From contig OX243815.1 in NCBI GenBank assembly GCA_945859605.1, forward strand, positions 41,550,959 through 41,614,958: DNA of 64,000 bases, read 5' to 3'. Of this stretch, positions 1 through 10,496 are shown one piece after another. Below the pieces are notes generated by a model. The model was given only the letters and a program-made list of their open reading frames with translations. It was not told where the DNA came from and made no database searches. The DNA comes from Lumbricus rubellus (taxonomy: Eukaryota > Annelida > Clitellata > Crassiclitellata > Lumbricidae). The translations under genes were made by a program, and so were the position numbers. Position 1 is the stretch's first letter. Every line of letters starts with the position of its first letter.

Positions 1-604
1 TGGGCAAAATTTTCGCAAAAGCCAACATTCATCTGGTTAATCTAATAATTGTGTCTACTTTGGCAAATTTGAATGAATCCAGTCTTAAAACCTTATAATG
101 TGTGCAACTGTGCATACCTGCAACCAAATTTTAGGCTATGAAACGTTTCGAGAAAATCACGCTATTTTCTATGATTTCATTTTGCGTTATTTTTAGCATG
201 TCTATTATAGCTGTTCTAGGTTATCTAGGTCACGAAGGCGACATTGAGAGTGCAGAACGATGTAGGTCGATCTAAGATCAGTGCCCGTGGGACAAGAAGG
301 ATGTCAGCCACGCTAGAGTTTGCCCTCAGTAGATATGTTTTACTTAGGGATGGACCACAGAGATCAGCACCTTCTTAAGCAGCCGATGCATAGCGGAATT
401 ATGGCCGCAAGACAAAAACCTCTAGACGTAGGAGACACACGTCTCAGCAGCGTGTCTTTCAGACAACCGATGTCTAGTAGCCTTCACAATACATTATTCT
501 CTAACTTCAACAGACATTACTTTCATTTGTTATAGAGGAACAAATATCCAAATCAGCCTGCGTTTGTGTCTCAGTTTGAGTATCCAGTCAAAGTTACTTC
601 ATAT

Positions 605-886
605 CATGGGCGCCCATTGAGTAGGCAGTTGTCTCTTTGGAAAATGACACCCACTTATTGAACGCTACATTTCGGGGTTTTTTCAGATTTCTTTGCAATA
701 TAGTATTCAGCCATGACAATACTAATGATAAGAAAGCAAAACTGAGACATTCACATTTAGAAACATCTATGGAATATACACATGCATGTTCCTAATCTCC
801 TGCTTTGCATTTTTCGAGCACTTGCTAAAACATTTAACCGTGGCCATTGCGTTTTGCTCCTCCTGCAAAATATCTCCGGGCGCCAT
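605..886. mobile_element. hAT-like MITE, diverged copy of the 40157-40435 element
   Basis: The left end reads CATGGGCGCCC and the right end CCGGGCGCC, as in the better preserved copy at 40157-40435. The inner right part (tgcatttttcgagcacttgctaaaa, then a 'gaccattg'-like and 'gctcctcctgcaaa' stretch) aligns with that copy. No clear 8-bp target duplication remains here. A shorter piece of the same family lies near 3460-3540 (caagctcttgctaaa ... tctgtgggccgcc). The element is non-coding. Confidence 0.5.
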
Positions 887-894
887 TAATGACT

Positions 895-1095
895 GGACTT
901 AGCAGACATCGCCTTCTCGGGTGTAAGCTTATATAGGCAGCTCAGAGATCCGTATCAGCCTACGTTAGTAAGTGTACCCCTATAATAGATAGCAGTCACT
1001 GAGGTTCCACACTAGTGGCTAATGTTAGCAGACATTGCCTTTGTGGGTGTAGGCGTATAGGTCCAGAGATCCGTATCAGCCTTCGTTAAGTGTCT
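895..1095. repeat. Two-unit degenerate direct repeat
   Basis: Units near 895-975 and 1020-1095 share 'agcagacatYgcctt', 'gggtgtaRgcKtata' and 'cagagatccgtatcagcc'. They are about 120 bp apart. I recognise no coding potential in either unit; they could be two decayed copies of an unknown repeat. Confidence 0.4.
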
Positions 1096-1775
1096 TCTTA
1101 GGGAAGCGAAGCAGATATAGGACCGACCTCCGATCTGTGCGATCCATCGCGGACTGTAGTAAGGAACACGTCGTCCGCTGCATGGTCGTGAATCGCCTGA
1201 CCGGGTTATGTAGCGGCCCACCATAAACCAGCCTCCCCTATAATCCAGTGATTAATTCAGACAGGACCGCTAGATGGCGTGACTAGCGGTAGTCCACCAG
1301 GCTAATTATGTGCCTAATACGTCATGTCCTCAGATCCGCCATCTAGTACTTATCACTCATCTGCGCTGATTTACGGCACTATTTTATACGACGGCGCAGG
1401 AATACGACCTCCTCCGTAAATAGGCGTCCGTGAGACGTTGCCAAGATCAAACCTGCTTTACCGCACAACGGGGAGATTTATCGCTGAGCGAACAAGCCAA
1501 AAAACCGCCCAGCAGCGGTCACCACTGCATGGCCTGTCGTGGATTGGAAAAATTATTTGGAGCGCTGTGTATCGATTCTTGTGCGAGATTAGAAACAAGA
1601 GCTGAAAGTTAGAAACTGTGTAAAGTCATTAATTATCTCGTACGTGATTAGAAACAAGAGAAAACAACTGATTTATTATTTAGATGAGTTTTCGCTGAAT
1701 TTTACAGCTACTGCTTGGTTGACGACGTCATCAAAGACGTCATCTGGCCTCCTAATCATCAATCACGTGACTAGA

Positions 1776-2030
1776 ATATAGCCAGAGACAGGCATAGAGA
1801 AAGAGTGAGACAGAGAGACATGCATATAGACAAAGAGACATATAGAGACAGTGAGACAGAGAGACAGACAAAGACAGGGAGACAAGTACAGATACAGAGC
1901 GACAGATAAAGACAGAGAGACATAGAGAGAGACAGATAGAGACAGAGACAGAGAGACAGAGAGACAGACAGACAAAGAAACATAGAGAGACAGAGACAGA
2001 CTGGGAAGAAATAGACACACATATACACCA
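1776..2030. repeat. Microsatellite, (GACAGA)n-like
   Basis: About 250 bases of imperfect GACAGA/GAGACA repeats. Every open frame across it is a low-complexity artefact (Ser/Leu/Cys-rich on the minus strand). Confidence 0.85.
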
Positions 2031-2169
2031 AGAGAGCTAGAGAGAGGCACAATTATGTTCAGCATCCAAAAAAGCTTAATGTCCATCCATCAAGAACAAT
2101 TGGCTATCTTAGCAGGAACGCAGCGAGAAAGCGTTTAGGGTTTCCATTTCACGAGGCTACAAAGGACAT

Positions 2170-2225
2170 TATTTTATTTAGAGCATTTATACAGCGCCTC
2201 TTCAAGAAATATACTCAGAGGCGCT
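2170..2225 (-). repeat. SINE 3'-tail fragment
   Basis: The plus strand reads 'gagcatttatacagcgcctcttcaag...ctcagaggcgctc'. This is the reverse complement of the tail 'gcgcctctgagt...gcgctatataaat' seen elsewhere in the window (27340-27405, 54336-54400, 60192-60240). No tRNA-like head is attached. Confidence 0.5.
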
Positions 2226-2922
2226 CTCTGCGCTAACTAGCTGAAGTGATGCTAAGTGTCATAACAACAAGAAAATTTCATCAATTAGCAAAATAAGTCA
2301 CAGTGAGCCGAAAACAGTCATCAGTTACGATCCCTCGCAGACACGTAGAATCATCCAACGGAATCCCGTCAACAACCTTCAGATGGTGTGAAAGTTCAGA
2401 CTTATGTAGGCCTACCTTCATAATTTGGTAATTATCAATTACTTTGAAGAGTTGAACCCGGAAAATACATAAAATTAATACGCTCAAGTATCTTAGTCAG
2501 TATACATGATATATGATATGTTACATTCTATAAGATCTATAATAATATTCAATACCATCAGAAAGTAGGCTAAGACTAGTTACATCCATCGAATGCGTTG
2601 CGAGGGATACGTTGCTAGGGATGTTGCAGTAGAAATTGGGAGCGAAATAGTTCAAAATTCTGCTTATGTCATAAATGTGCTTCAAATGACTACGATGACT
2701 GAGAAGACGATAATAAACACCGCACTTTTCTTTTATCTTGCTTGAAAATACTTTCAACTCATAGTGCATAGCGATAAAAACATAGCACTTTTTAAATAAA
2801 CACAAAAATTCTCAAAAACGCTCCTGCAAAACTGTAAAAAAAACACTGCACTGTTTACATTACTAGCAAATGCTCTCCATAAAATAATTTATATCATCAT
2901 AATTGTTGTTGATTTTCGTCAG

Positions 2923-3216
2923 TGCTGAGGAGTGGCGAGTACTGCGACACTGAGGTATTTCGAGCAGAATGTCCAGAGGGTGATGTCATCCTACTCGACC
3001 GTGCCCTCTACGGTCGGATGCGCATCGGTCGGTGCGTTGAGGTCGACGTGGCCGGATACGTCGGATGCGTGACGGACGTCCTTGAGATGGCTGACCGGCG
3101 ATGTTCCGGTCGACGGGTCTGCGAGATACGCATCCCTGACGCGGAGTTCGAGGCGACTGGACCGTGCCTTAAGGAACTCAAGACGTACCTCGAGGCGGCC
3201 TACTCATGCGTGACAG
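2923..3216 (+). CDS. Receptor gene, exon A: SUEL-type galactose-binding lectin domain
   Basis: This exon encodes one SUEL/Gal_Lectin domain of about 98 residues. Visible hallmarks are an N-terminal YCDTE, the CPEG turn, a YGR triplet, paired cysteines through RCSGRRVCEI, and a closing CLKELKTYLEAAYSC. This fold binds galactose or rhamnose in sea-urchin egg lectin and forms the ectodomain module of latrophilins and EVA-1. The acceptor is TTTTCGTCAG ending at 2922 and the donor is ACAG/GTTGGC at 3216. Both borders are phase 1, as is usual for extracellular modules. Its G+C is visibly higher than that of the flanking introns. It should splice to the exon at 5729, also phase 1. Upstream exons with the signal peptide are not identified. 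Confidence 0.8.
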
Positions 3217-4204
3217 GTTGGCACATTCATAATTGTTGTTAATCAGCAGATAATTATTATTCTAAGTCTTTACAAAAGGATGTTTACTGCAACAGTTTTT
3301 CATGGTCGTGGTTGTGAGACAAATTTGCGAGTGTTTCCTTTAACTAACTTTAACCGTCGTCGATCCGACCATTGGCCACAACACCGACAATAATTGTTTA
3401 ATTCCATTCCAACTCCACATTTCCAAAGAACCAATTGAAAACTGACGCTTCGAACGAGCGGTGTTTCAAGCTCTTGCTAAATATGTATTGTGTTTTTCTT
3501 TACTGGAAAAATATCTGTGGGCCGCCGGGCTTATACATGTACAAGCATGCAATAACTGTTCTAAATGAATGATTGAAAGAAAGAATGCGTAAATTATATC
3601 AGGAATGTTTTAACGCATGGACGAGCGACGGAATGAAAGCAAAAAACCCGAATGAATACGTTAATGCATGAGTTATTGACTGCCAGATTGAAGGGATTTC
3701 CAACATGGGCCGCGATACGAAAGTCAATCTTCTTAGAACCAGAATTCGTCGAAACCCGAGAGAGAGTCCCAGAAGAGATGGAAAGACAAGCAACGAAGGA
3801 TAATAAATCAAAGAGTCGAGACCATAATAATATCGACTACGATGTGAACGAAAACCAACGGCGATCAGAACGGTCATTGGATTTTTCTAAAGCCCCGGAA
3901 CGACAACACCCCCCACCCGAAAACTCGAGAGAGTCTGGCATTTCCTTCGGTCTCTCGCGGGATGCAGGAGTCAAAGCGACCGATAAACGATTTCTCTTGG
4001 CTTCATTAAACATCTATCCGTCCACTGAGAAATAAGTACAGTTTTTATACAAAAAACACAGGCAGCATGAAACTATGTATGCATGCGGACGTACATACAT
4101 ACATAATTTTATACACAAACCCATATACACATGCAAGTATGCACACATACATATTATTACATAGGGCCTACAAGTATACATTCATACATGTATACATATA
4201 TATA

Positions 4205-4500
4205 CACACATACATACATACATACATATATACATGCAGGCATACATACATACATACATACATACATACATACATACATACATACATACATACATACATA
4301 CATACATACATAAATACATTCATACATACATACATACATACATACATACATACATTCATACATACATACATACATACATACATACATACATACATACATA
4401 CATACATACATACATACATACATACATACATACATACATACATACATACATACATACATACATACATACATACATACATACATACATACATACACAGTTT
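4205..4500. repeat. (TACA)n tetranucleotide microsatellite
   Basis: Nearly 300 bases of almost perfect TACA/CATA repeat with a few substitutions (tacattcata, taaataca). A more degenerate fringe runs from about 4070 to 4625. It explains the Tyr-Ile-His-Thr and Met-Tyr-Val-Cys frames on the two strands. It lies inside an intron of the receptor gene. Confidence 0.95.
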
Positions 4501-5377
4501 TTACACACATACGTACATACACGCATGCATACATGCATGCATGCACACATGCATGTATGCATACTTGTGCATAATGCTTGTATATGTACATGTATTGTGT
4601 ATACATACAAGCATACTTACATTCGTATACTTATATACTCGCAGACCTCTTCGTAACGGATAGTCCCCATGCATCTCTGAAGATCGTAAAACACCAGACG
4701 AAGGCGCTTCTCTAGATCACGGTCGCAAGCGGCAGTTTATCTAAGTTTCAGTATTATCAAGAGACCGGTGACATCCGTTGTTCTACGACATTCATAGAAT
4801 ATTAATGGTCTTCGCATTTCTAATCGAATCCACGGATCTTCGTACATGTATAGGTACTATTATGTAGCCAACGTGGGTGTTAGCAGATATCAAATGGTCG
4901 CGTATAATTTATTATTATGAGAGTCCAAGGACAGTGACAAGTAGAAGAGGGATTACTTCAGACACACTAGTTGCACCGCTATAGATCTACCACGGAATGG
5001 TCGGTGATGTTACTTGAAGCAAAGAGCGCAGATTAACAGTATATAGGCCTACCTTGTCTAATGTCCATGTCCAATGTCCAGGGCATGATGCACAGTGGAC
5101 CTTGCTGCAGACGGAAATGATCGTGTTCCGTGGCAAACTGAGCTTTGCATCAAGATATAGGACTGACTAGGCCCTATAATAATTATGTCTTCCTTTGTAT
5201 AATTTTCTTCTGCGTTTTATTTTTTCCTAGCTCATTACCTTTTCCCCCTCACCATCATTATCGTCATCGTCATCTTTATCGACTCTTGTATGTAGTGCAT
5301 TGTGTCTTGTCTTGTCTTCAACCATCCTCGATCAATATAGCAACATGTGCGTTGAGTAGGATTCAGTAAATTGGCAT

Positions 5378-5470
5378 TCTCTTTCATTCATTCATTCATT
5401 CATTCATTCATTCATTCAGAGCATTTATATAGCGCCTTTTCAATAAACTACTTAGAGGCACTCCCAGTCC
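5378..5470 (-). repeat. ATTC microsatellite plus SINE-like tail
   Basis: A short (ATTC)n run at 5378-5418 is joined to 'agagcatttatatagcgcc...cttagaggcactc'. The latter matches the minus-strand SINE tail also seen at 2170-2225. The microsatellite may be the terminal simple repeat of the SINE. Confidence 0.55.
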
Positions 5471-5728
5471 AATTAATATTATGAGAGTCCAAGGACAGTG
5501 ACGAGTAGAAGGGGATTACTTCGGAAGCACTGGTTGTGCTCTTCCACGGCTTCCATTGCTTGTCAAAAACGATCGGAGTTAGTGCTGCACTAATTCGTAC
5601 TCCTCGATACCTGCTCATTGTTTATTTCAAATGGAAGAAATAAATATTCTAACTTGAGTTATACCAAAAACATACAAAAGATGTAATCAAACATGTAAAG
5701 ATTTAATTTGTTCATTTGAAATTTACAG

Positions 5729-6163
5729 TTGAATCGGTGACGTCTGATTACTGCAAGACCCATCACGAGATAAACGTCACGCGGTCACGTGGTTTTCTCG
5801 TATCCGATATGACGTCAGAGGCGCCCACGTGCGACGCTACCAGTCATCCTTGGGTCATTAAAGGTCAACCAGGTCAACGGGTCAGACTGACCCTGTATGA
5901 CTTTGCACTCGGTGACCTCGCAGGTCATCACGCCACCTATAATACTTCGTGGGAAAATCGAACTGGTGTGGATCCAGAATCGGTCGTAGCAGTCTGCAAG
6001 GAGTATGGAATTATCTATGACAATGGTCGCCCGCAGATGACCTTCCTTTGTGGTCAGAACAGACGTAAGGTAGACAATGCGTTCGAGTCCATTGGCCATC
6101 TGGTCAAAATTTGGATGACCAGTCCAATCAACAGTGATGGGGTGTATCTTGTCCAGTACGAAG
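5729..6163 (+). CDS. Receptor gene, exon B: CUB-like domain
   Basis: This 435-bp exon encodes about 145 residues. It has the feel of a CUB domain: cysteines early (SDYC) and mid-domain (PTCD), a central hydrophobic strand (QRVRLTLYDF), a CKEYG segment, and a late FLCGQN with the strand HLVKIWM. CUB modules are extracellular beta-sandwiches that mediate protein contacts. Several N-x-S/T sites are present (NVT, NTS, NRT). The acceptor is AATTTACAG ending at 5728 and the donor is GAAG/GTAAAT at 6163; both borders are phase 1. The codon split over the lectin junction (G/TT) reads Val. A divergent family or a CUB relative is possible. That the exon is coding and spliced is well supported. Confidence 0.78.
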
Positions 6164-6533
6164 GTAAATAGGCCTACAGTATACGGCTACTTTCTCTGTT
6201 TACTTGCATAATAATTTATGTCTTCTTGAAAATTTTCAAAATAATTATGTCAATACATAATTATTATGTCTTCTTGATCTCCATAATGCATGCAGAAAAA
6301 CTAACTTTGGTAAATAAAGCTTCTTTGTGTGGCAAGTAATAACGATAACAAAGAAACAATTCCGTTGATTAAATTTGGGCTTGGAGTAAACTTTTTGTCA
6401 TGCCTTTTTTGCAGTGTCCAAATTTAAAAGAACTGAATTAAGGGCTACATTCAATTATTGCGATTATATTTAAAATCTTATTTAACGAAGACTCATTATT
6501 ATGCAAAAAACTGTCACCGTAAATTATGTGCAG

Positions 6534-6698
6534 TCTATGGTTGCCCGGATCCGGAAGACATACCTGCGCATGCGCAATTCGTACGCGTGAACGGTGACTA
6601 CGGTTACATACAATGTTTATATTCTGATGTCACGTGGCCACTCAACTGTTCCGATGACGACGATGAGTGGAGAAGACCGCTGGCCAATTGCACGGCAC
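6534..6698 (+). CDS. Receptor gene, exon C: short sushi/CCP-like cysteine module
   Basis: A 165-bp exon encoding about 55 residues with four cysteines in a sushi-like order: YGCPDPEDIP, then YIQCLYSDVTWPLNC, then LANCTA. CCP modules normally carry four cysteines in about 60 residues and a Trp before the last one. Here there is a Trp just before the third (VTWPLNC) and another near the fourth, so the call is by resemblance. The acceptor is ATGTGCAG ending at 6533 and the donor is GGCAC/GTAAGT at 6698. Both borders are phase 1 and read through from the CUB-like exon. Confidence 0.72.
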
Positions 6699-6799
6699 GT
6701 AAGTAGGTCACGCTACCAGCCATCGATGACATAATTTATTTGGACAATTTTCATTTCAATGTTTTCGGGAAAGATTGGCGGGAACGGCCCGAACCCTAA

Positions 6800-6831
6800 A
6801 ATTCCTGGGCAACGTCGGGTACCCCAGCTAG
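6800..6831 (+). mobile_element. Helitron 3' end (fragment)
   Basis: The segment ends CCCAGCTAG followed by T, with CTGGG at about 6805-6809 able to pair with CCCAG near 6824-6828. It carries 'GTCGGGTACC' before the CTAG end. This is the usual form of a Helitron terminus: a hairpin followed by CTRR, inserted between A and T. It resembles the end of the complete copy at 49345-49916. I saw no matching 5' TC end, so it is probably truncated. It lies within an intron of the receptor gene. Confidence 0.5.
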
Positions 6832-7281
6832 TATAATATATAGGCTATAGTTCTAATAATATATGTGCCGGTACCTTGCCATTCTCAGTAGTCTATGTAG
6901 CGCTTTTATAAAGGATGTCATGTGTAGATACACAATATAGACTGTGTAATACATAGAGATACATGTAAAAGCTGTGTGCAGAACATGATTGTAGAGTTAC
7001 AAGATAATTTAAGGTGTGTAAAGAGCATGCATGTAAAGGTAGGCCTACACGTGAAAGCAGTGTAAAAAAACAAGAGTTAGACTACATAAATACAGAAGCT
7101 GTGTAAAGAAGAGTGTTATAATATACATAATATGTGTATAAAGCTGTGTAAAGCAATGATCTACTTTTATAAGCATATATATATATATAGCCGCGTGATT
7201 GTGGCGATGATCGTTTGATGTGACCATGATGGATTCTGCTGTGGCGTTGTAAGCGATGCCATTGATTGATTGTTTTATCAG

Positions 7282-7332
7282 CTGAAGATCAGATTCCAGA
7301 TGAAGTTGTTTCATCAAGGAATCACTTATCCA
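7282..7332 (+). CDS. Receptor gene, exon D: juxtamembrane linker (predicted mini-exon)
   Basis: A 51-bp segment framed by TGTTTTATCAG ending at 7281 and CCA/GTAAGT at 7332. It is phase 1 on both sides and encodes an acidic 17-residue stretch (PEDQIPDEVVSS...) that links the sushi-like module to the membrane helix. It is inferred because it keeps the reading frame from the exon at 6534 to the one at 8049 and has strong splice signals. It is short enough that the splice-site match could be chance; direct splicing of exons C and E is also phase-compatible. Confidence 0.5.
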
Positions 7333-7379
7333 GTAAGTCTCTCATCAAACGTCTCGATTGATGAACTCACAGGCATTTC

Positions 7380-8015
7380 CATTCATCTTTTCATCCATCC
7401 TTCCATTCATCTAGCCATCCGTTCATCCATTAATCTATCCATTCATTCATCCATTGATCCATCAATCCATCCATACATCCATCCATTAATCCATCCAATA
7501 ATCCATCCATCAGTTCATCCCATTAATCCATCCAATAATCCATCCATCAGTTCATCCCATTAATCCATCCATCCGTTCATCCATTCATCTGTACGTCAAT
7601 TTTTTCACTCCATCGATACTTCCAGTCTAAAAACTATCCATCCAATTATATATTTGAACACAGTACACTCAATCCGTTCATCCAGTCATCTATTCATCCA
7701 TTCTTTCAATCCATCGATTCAATCACTTCATTGATTCTTCCAGCTTGAGACCATCCATCCAAATACCTTTTTAAACGCATGTAGTCCGTCTATCCATTCA
7801 TTCATCTATCCATCCATCATCCCATCGAACCATCCAGCCCGAAACTATCCTTCGTACTATCTATTCGAACATACTCCATCCATTCATCCCTCCATCCATC
7901 CACCCATTCATTCACTCCGCCGATTCTTCCAGCTTGAAACTGTCCATCCAAATTTTTATATTCAAACATCCACAATCCAACCATCCTACGATCCATCCAT
8001 TCACCCATCCAACTA
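7380..8015. repeat. Degenerate (CATC/CATT)n minisatellite
   Basis: About 600 bases of imperfect ATCC/ATTC repeats ('catccatccattaatc', 'cattcatccatc'), with a higher-order unit repeated near 7485-7565 (aatccatccaataatccatccatcagttcatccc, twice). It lies in the intron before the transmembrane exon. Confidence 0.9.
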
Positions 8016-8048
8016 TCAGTGATAATGTTATTGTTATTGTTATTGTAG

Positions 8049-8124
8049 TCGTTGTCGTCTGTGCTGTTGTGACAATTCTTCTTCTCATCGTTTTTCTCGT
8101 TCTTCTACAGATTCTTCGGAAAAG
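8049..8124 (+). CDS. Receptor gene, exon E: transmembrane helix
   Basis: A 76-bp exon encoding one strongly hydrophobic helix of about 22 residues (VVVCAVVTILLLIVFLVLLQIL) followed by basic RKR, the expected stop-transfer signal for a type I membrane protein. The acceptor TTATTGTTATTGTAG ending at 8048 gives phase 1 entry. An earlier AG at 8018-8019 would need phase 2 and does not fit the upstream exons. The donor is AAAAG/GTTAAT at 8124, phase 2, matching the next exon. Confidence 0.72.
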
Positions 8125-8283
8125 GTTAATCATCATCAAAATACGTCTAAACTCATTTTGGTTGAAGATTAGATTAGATCAATAGACTAGAACAGCTCAG
8201 AACAGATGTGATTGGATTGGAACAGAATTTCGGTTGGTTGACGGAAGGATTTGGAATTATATAGGCCTAATTATAAATTCAAT

Positions 8284-8346
8284 GGAGAAGGCTGGCCTTG
8301 TCGATCGCTAGAGTTCAACGAACTGACAGCACAAGGTGACAAGGTG
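8284..8346. repeat. Dispersed ~60-bp repeat, copy 1
   Basis: 'tggagaaggctggccttg.cgatcgctagagttcaacgaactga.agcacaaggtgacaaggtga'. A near-identical copy lies at 40446-40512 and a diverged start at 54628-54660. I recognise no element class. It is discussed in the findings. Confidence 0.6.
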
Positions 8347-8646
8347 AATTATATATCTGACCGATTTTACTAACGTCTATAATAGTATAATTGTCCAATG
8401 TCCATTATTCATTCGACATGCGATAGCATTTTGAATAGGGCTACCTTATTTTACTATGGTTTTCTGAGTCACTTTCAGTGGACATTATTTTTTCTCTATT
8501 ATTCTGAGTCTATTTCAGGCTGCATCAATTTATTCGAGTATTTTGGGTCTGTTTCAGGCTATTTATAGTATACCTTGTTTCATTCTAGGTTCATAAGTGT
8601 AGCCTACTCTTCGTCGATACATTTCTTTCATAACCATGGTATGCAG

Positions 8647-8938
8647 ATGTCTTGATTGTGTTATTAGTCGGAGATACGAGTCACGTGGTCTGATGGAAGA
8701 AGAAGATGTGAAGAAGCAAGCTGTACCTCCGTCAACATCATCACCATCCTCTCTCCCGTCCAATCACCATTCGCCCTATGACCCTTCATCACCATCAGCA
8801 ACACAATCTTCACCTCCTCTGCCACCTCCGCAGTCCCATCTCGTGACAGTTAATGGACGTCAGTACGAACATCTGTGGACGAAATCAGTTGGACAGAAAG
8901 ACTCGGCAAAGGCTCAGAACACAACGGAAAGAAACTGA
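8647..8938 (+). CDS. Receptor gene, exon F: cytoplasmic tail and stop
   Basis: This terminal coding exon gives about 97 residues ending at TGA 8936-8938. The acceptor GGTATGCAG ends at 8646. Phase 2 entry turns the split codon into Arg. The tail begins with a membrane-proximal cysteine pair (RCLDC), which could be palmitoylated (inference). It continues with an acidic-basic segment (EEEDVKKQ), a long Ser/Pro-rich stretch and PPLPPP, a possible SH3-binding motif, and ends in a polar segment. No catalytic domain is present. The protein is therefore a single-pass receptor or adhesion molecule with a short disordered tail. Confidence 0.68.
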
Positions 8939-9444
8939 CGAACTTTTATGTGCATATACGGAACGGATATGGCAAGAAATATAAGCTGGAACCTTTCGTA
9001 TGTTGTTAGCGAGTACCACATCAGAGTTCAAATGCGCTTATAATATTGTATACATTCATAAGTGAAAAGCTATGTACGTACATTGTACACTCGTACAGTA
9101 ACGAAAAAGCGGTCTGGCATCTATCTATTATAGTTAGGCCTACTCGAAATGTTCCATGAAAGCAGCGTTTGATTTCAGACCGCGGATACGATGGAATGTT
9201 AAATTGAGGTGATCTGGTGATGTAATGAATAGTGAAAGCGAAGTCTGAAAAACTGACCAGCGCATAAAAATAATAATAATAATTGCGAGGAAAGCATGGT
9301 TACCAATTCTTACACGTCAGCTAAGATAAGTCATTTTACACTATTATTGGCCTTAGTAGAATAATTATGCTGAGGCAAGATGTGGGAAAAGTTTTGCAAT
9401 TGTGGCGGTGGAGTTAGTGACTGTATGAGGAGGTGGTGGGCGAG

Positions 9445-9530
9445 CATGGTGTTTGCGGTGGCCATGGTGGTGGCCATGGTGGTGACCGTGGTGGTGGCCA
9501 TGGTGGTGACCGTGGTGGTGACCACTGTGC
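9445..9530. repeat. GGTGGC/GGTGAC minisatellite
   Basis: Alternating 'catggtggtggc' and 'cgtggtggtgac' 12-mers. The Gly/His and Thr-rich frames over it are low-complexity artefacts. Confidence 0.85.
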
Positions 9531-9659
9531 TAATGACGAATTCGAAATGATTAACATGACATTGTATAGTAGGCCTACATTGATTTGGCGCTGTGAATCA
9601 ACTGTCGAATTACCTCGCAACTTCTACACTCACACAAACCTGCTGGTCAAATATCGCCG

Positions 9660-9890
9660 GACATGAGTCAAAGAGCGTGTGAAAAAGAAAGACAGAAAAA
9701 GACAGAGACAGAGTGACCCAGACAGAGAAACACCAGCAGATCAACAGCGCAGTGACAAATTGAGAGAGAGAGGTTTTAGATAGCGAGATCTAGAAAGAAG
9801 GAATCAAGGAGAAAGAGGTACAGGCACAGACAAAGAGAGACAGACAGCGACAGAGGCAGAGACCGAGAGAAAGGCACAGTGAGAGATGAC
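9660..9890. repeat. GACAGA-rich simple sequence
   Basis: Imperfect purine-rich repeat (gaaagacagaaaaagacagagacag...). The flanks 8939-9440 and 9890-10490 have no gene signal that I can support. Confidence 0.7.
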
Positions 9891-10496
9891 AGAGTCCCAT
9901 GCTATGTGTCCTGTTGCTAACAGATCGCTTTAGAATCCTGCCAATCAGTTCAGCGACTGATGTCCGTCCAAATCGCCTTCGGCACCAATGCTATACGTAC
10001 ATGTATACATGTAGGCCTATACATACTCCAATTGCCCGTGTATCTAGATCTGTGCGCCAATTGTGCTCTCACCACCACCGCCCCATACATTGCGCCGCAT
10101 CACAGCGTTTGAAAGCTACCCTGCAGGTCTAAATGAGTAAGATATGCCATCATGATGAGTTTAGTATCATGCAATGGAGTTGAAACAACACAAAACGGTT
10201 TTCTTTAGCGATTCACACAACAGTTGCGTGAGTGATATCGAACGATTAACCCATAAATTTTTGATTTGTTATTGAAATGATCCACTCGTTAAGAAACCGG
10301 GATAAATCAGACTTATACCTACAGACACTGTAGCAATCAACCTGTTGAATATTCAGCTGAGTTAGGTACGTATTCATTAGCACAGGCGTATAGCCTATTA
10401 CATATAGGTCCTACTACGTGTGAATCTATTAAATATAGTTTGGATCGCGTGTTATTTCAAGCAGAATGTATTTATGCCAACGTAGGTCGCTATATA

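Larger units (their letters stand above)
1..2900. other. Non-coding flank with degenerate repeats; no gene seen
   Basis: No supportable exon was found. The stretch has a MITE-like segment near 605-886, two similar blocks around 895-975 and 1020-1095 (both read roughly 'agcagacat.gcctt..gggtgta' then 'cagagatccgtatcagcc'), a purine-rich microsatellite at 1776-2030 and a SINE-like tail at 2170-2225. Upstream exons of the receptor gene that starts at 2923, including one for a signal peptide, may lie here or outside the window; I could not identify them. Confidence 0.4.
3217..5728 (+). other. Intron of the receptor gene
   Basis: This is the interval between the lectin and CUB-like exons. It holds a MITE fragment (about 3460-3540), a long TACA microsatellite (4205-4500), an ATTC repeat (5378-5418) and a SINE tail (5420-5470). 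A 127-codon frame at 3652-4035 has no recognisable domain and no strong splice context, so I treat it as fortuitous. Confidence 0.6.

Noticed and set aside
3652..4035. 127-codon plus-strand frame as a gene or an extra receptor exon
   Set aside because: No domain, no good flanking acceptor or donor, and it would break the phase-compatible joining of the lectin and CUB-like exons.
4067..4663. Open frames of up to 198 codons with YIHT or MYVC repeats
   Set aside because: They are translations of a TACA microsatellite, open in several frames on both strands.
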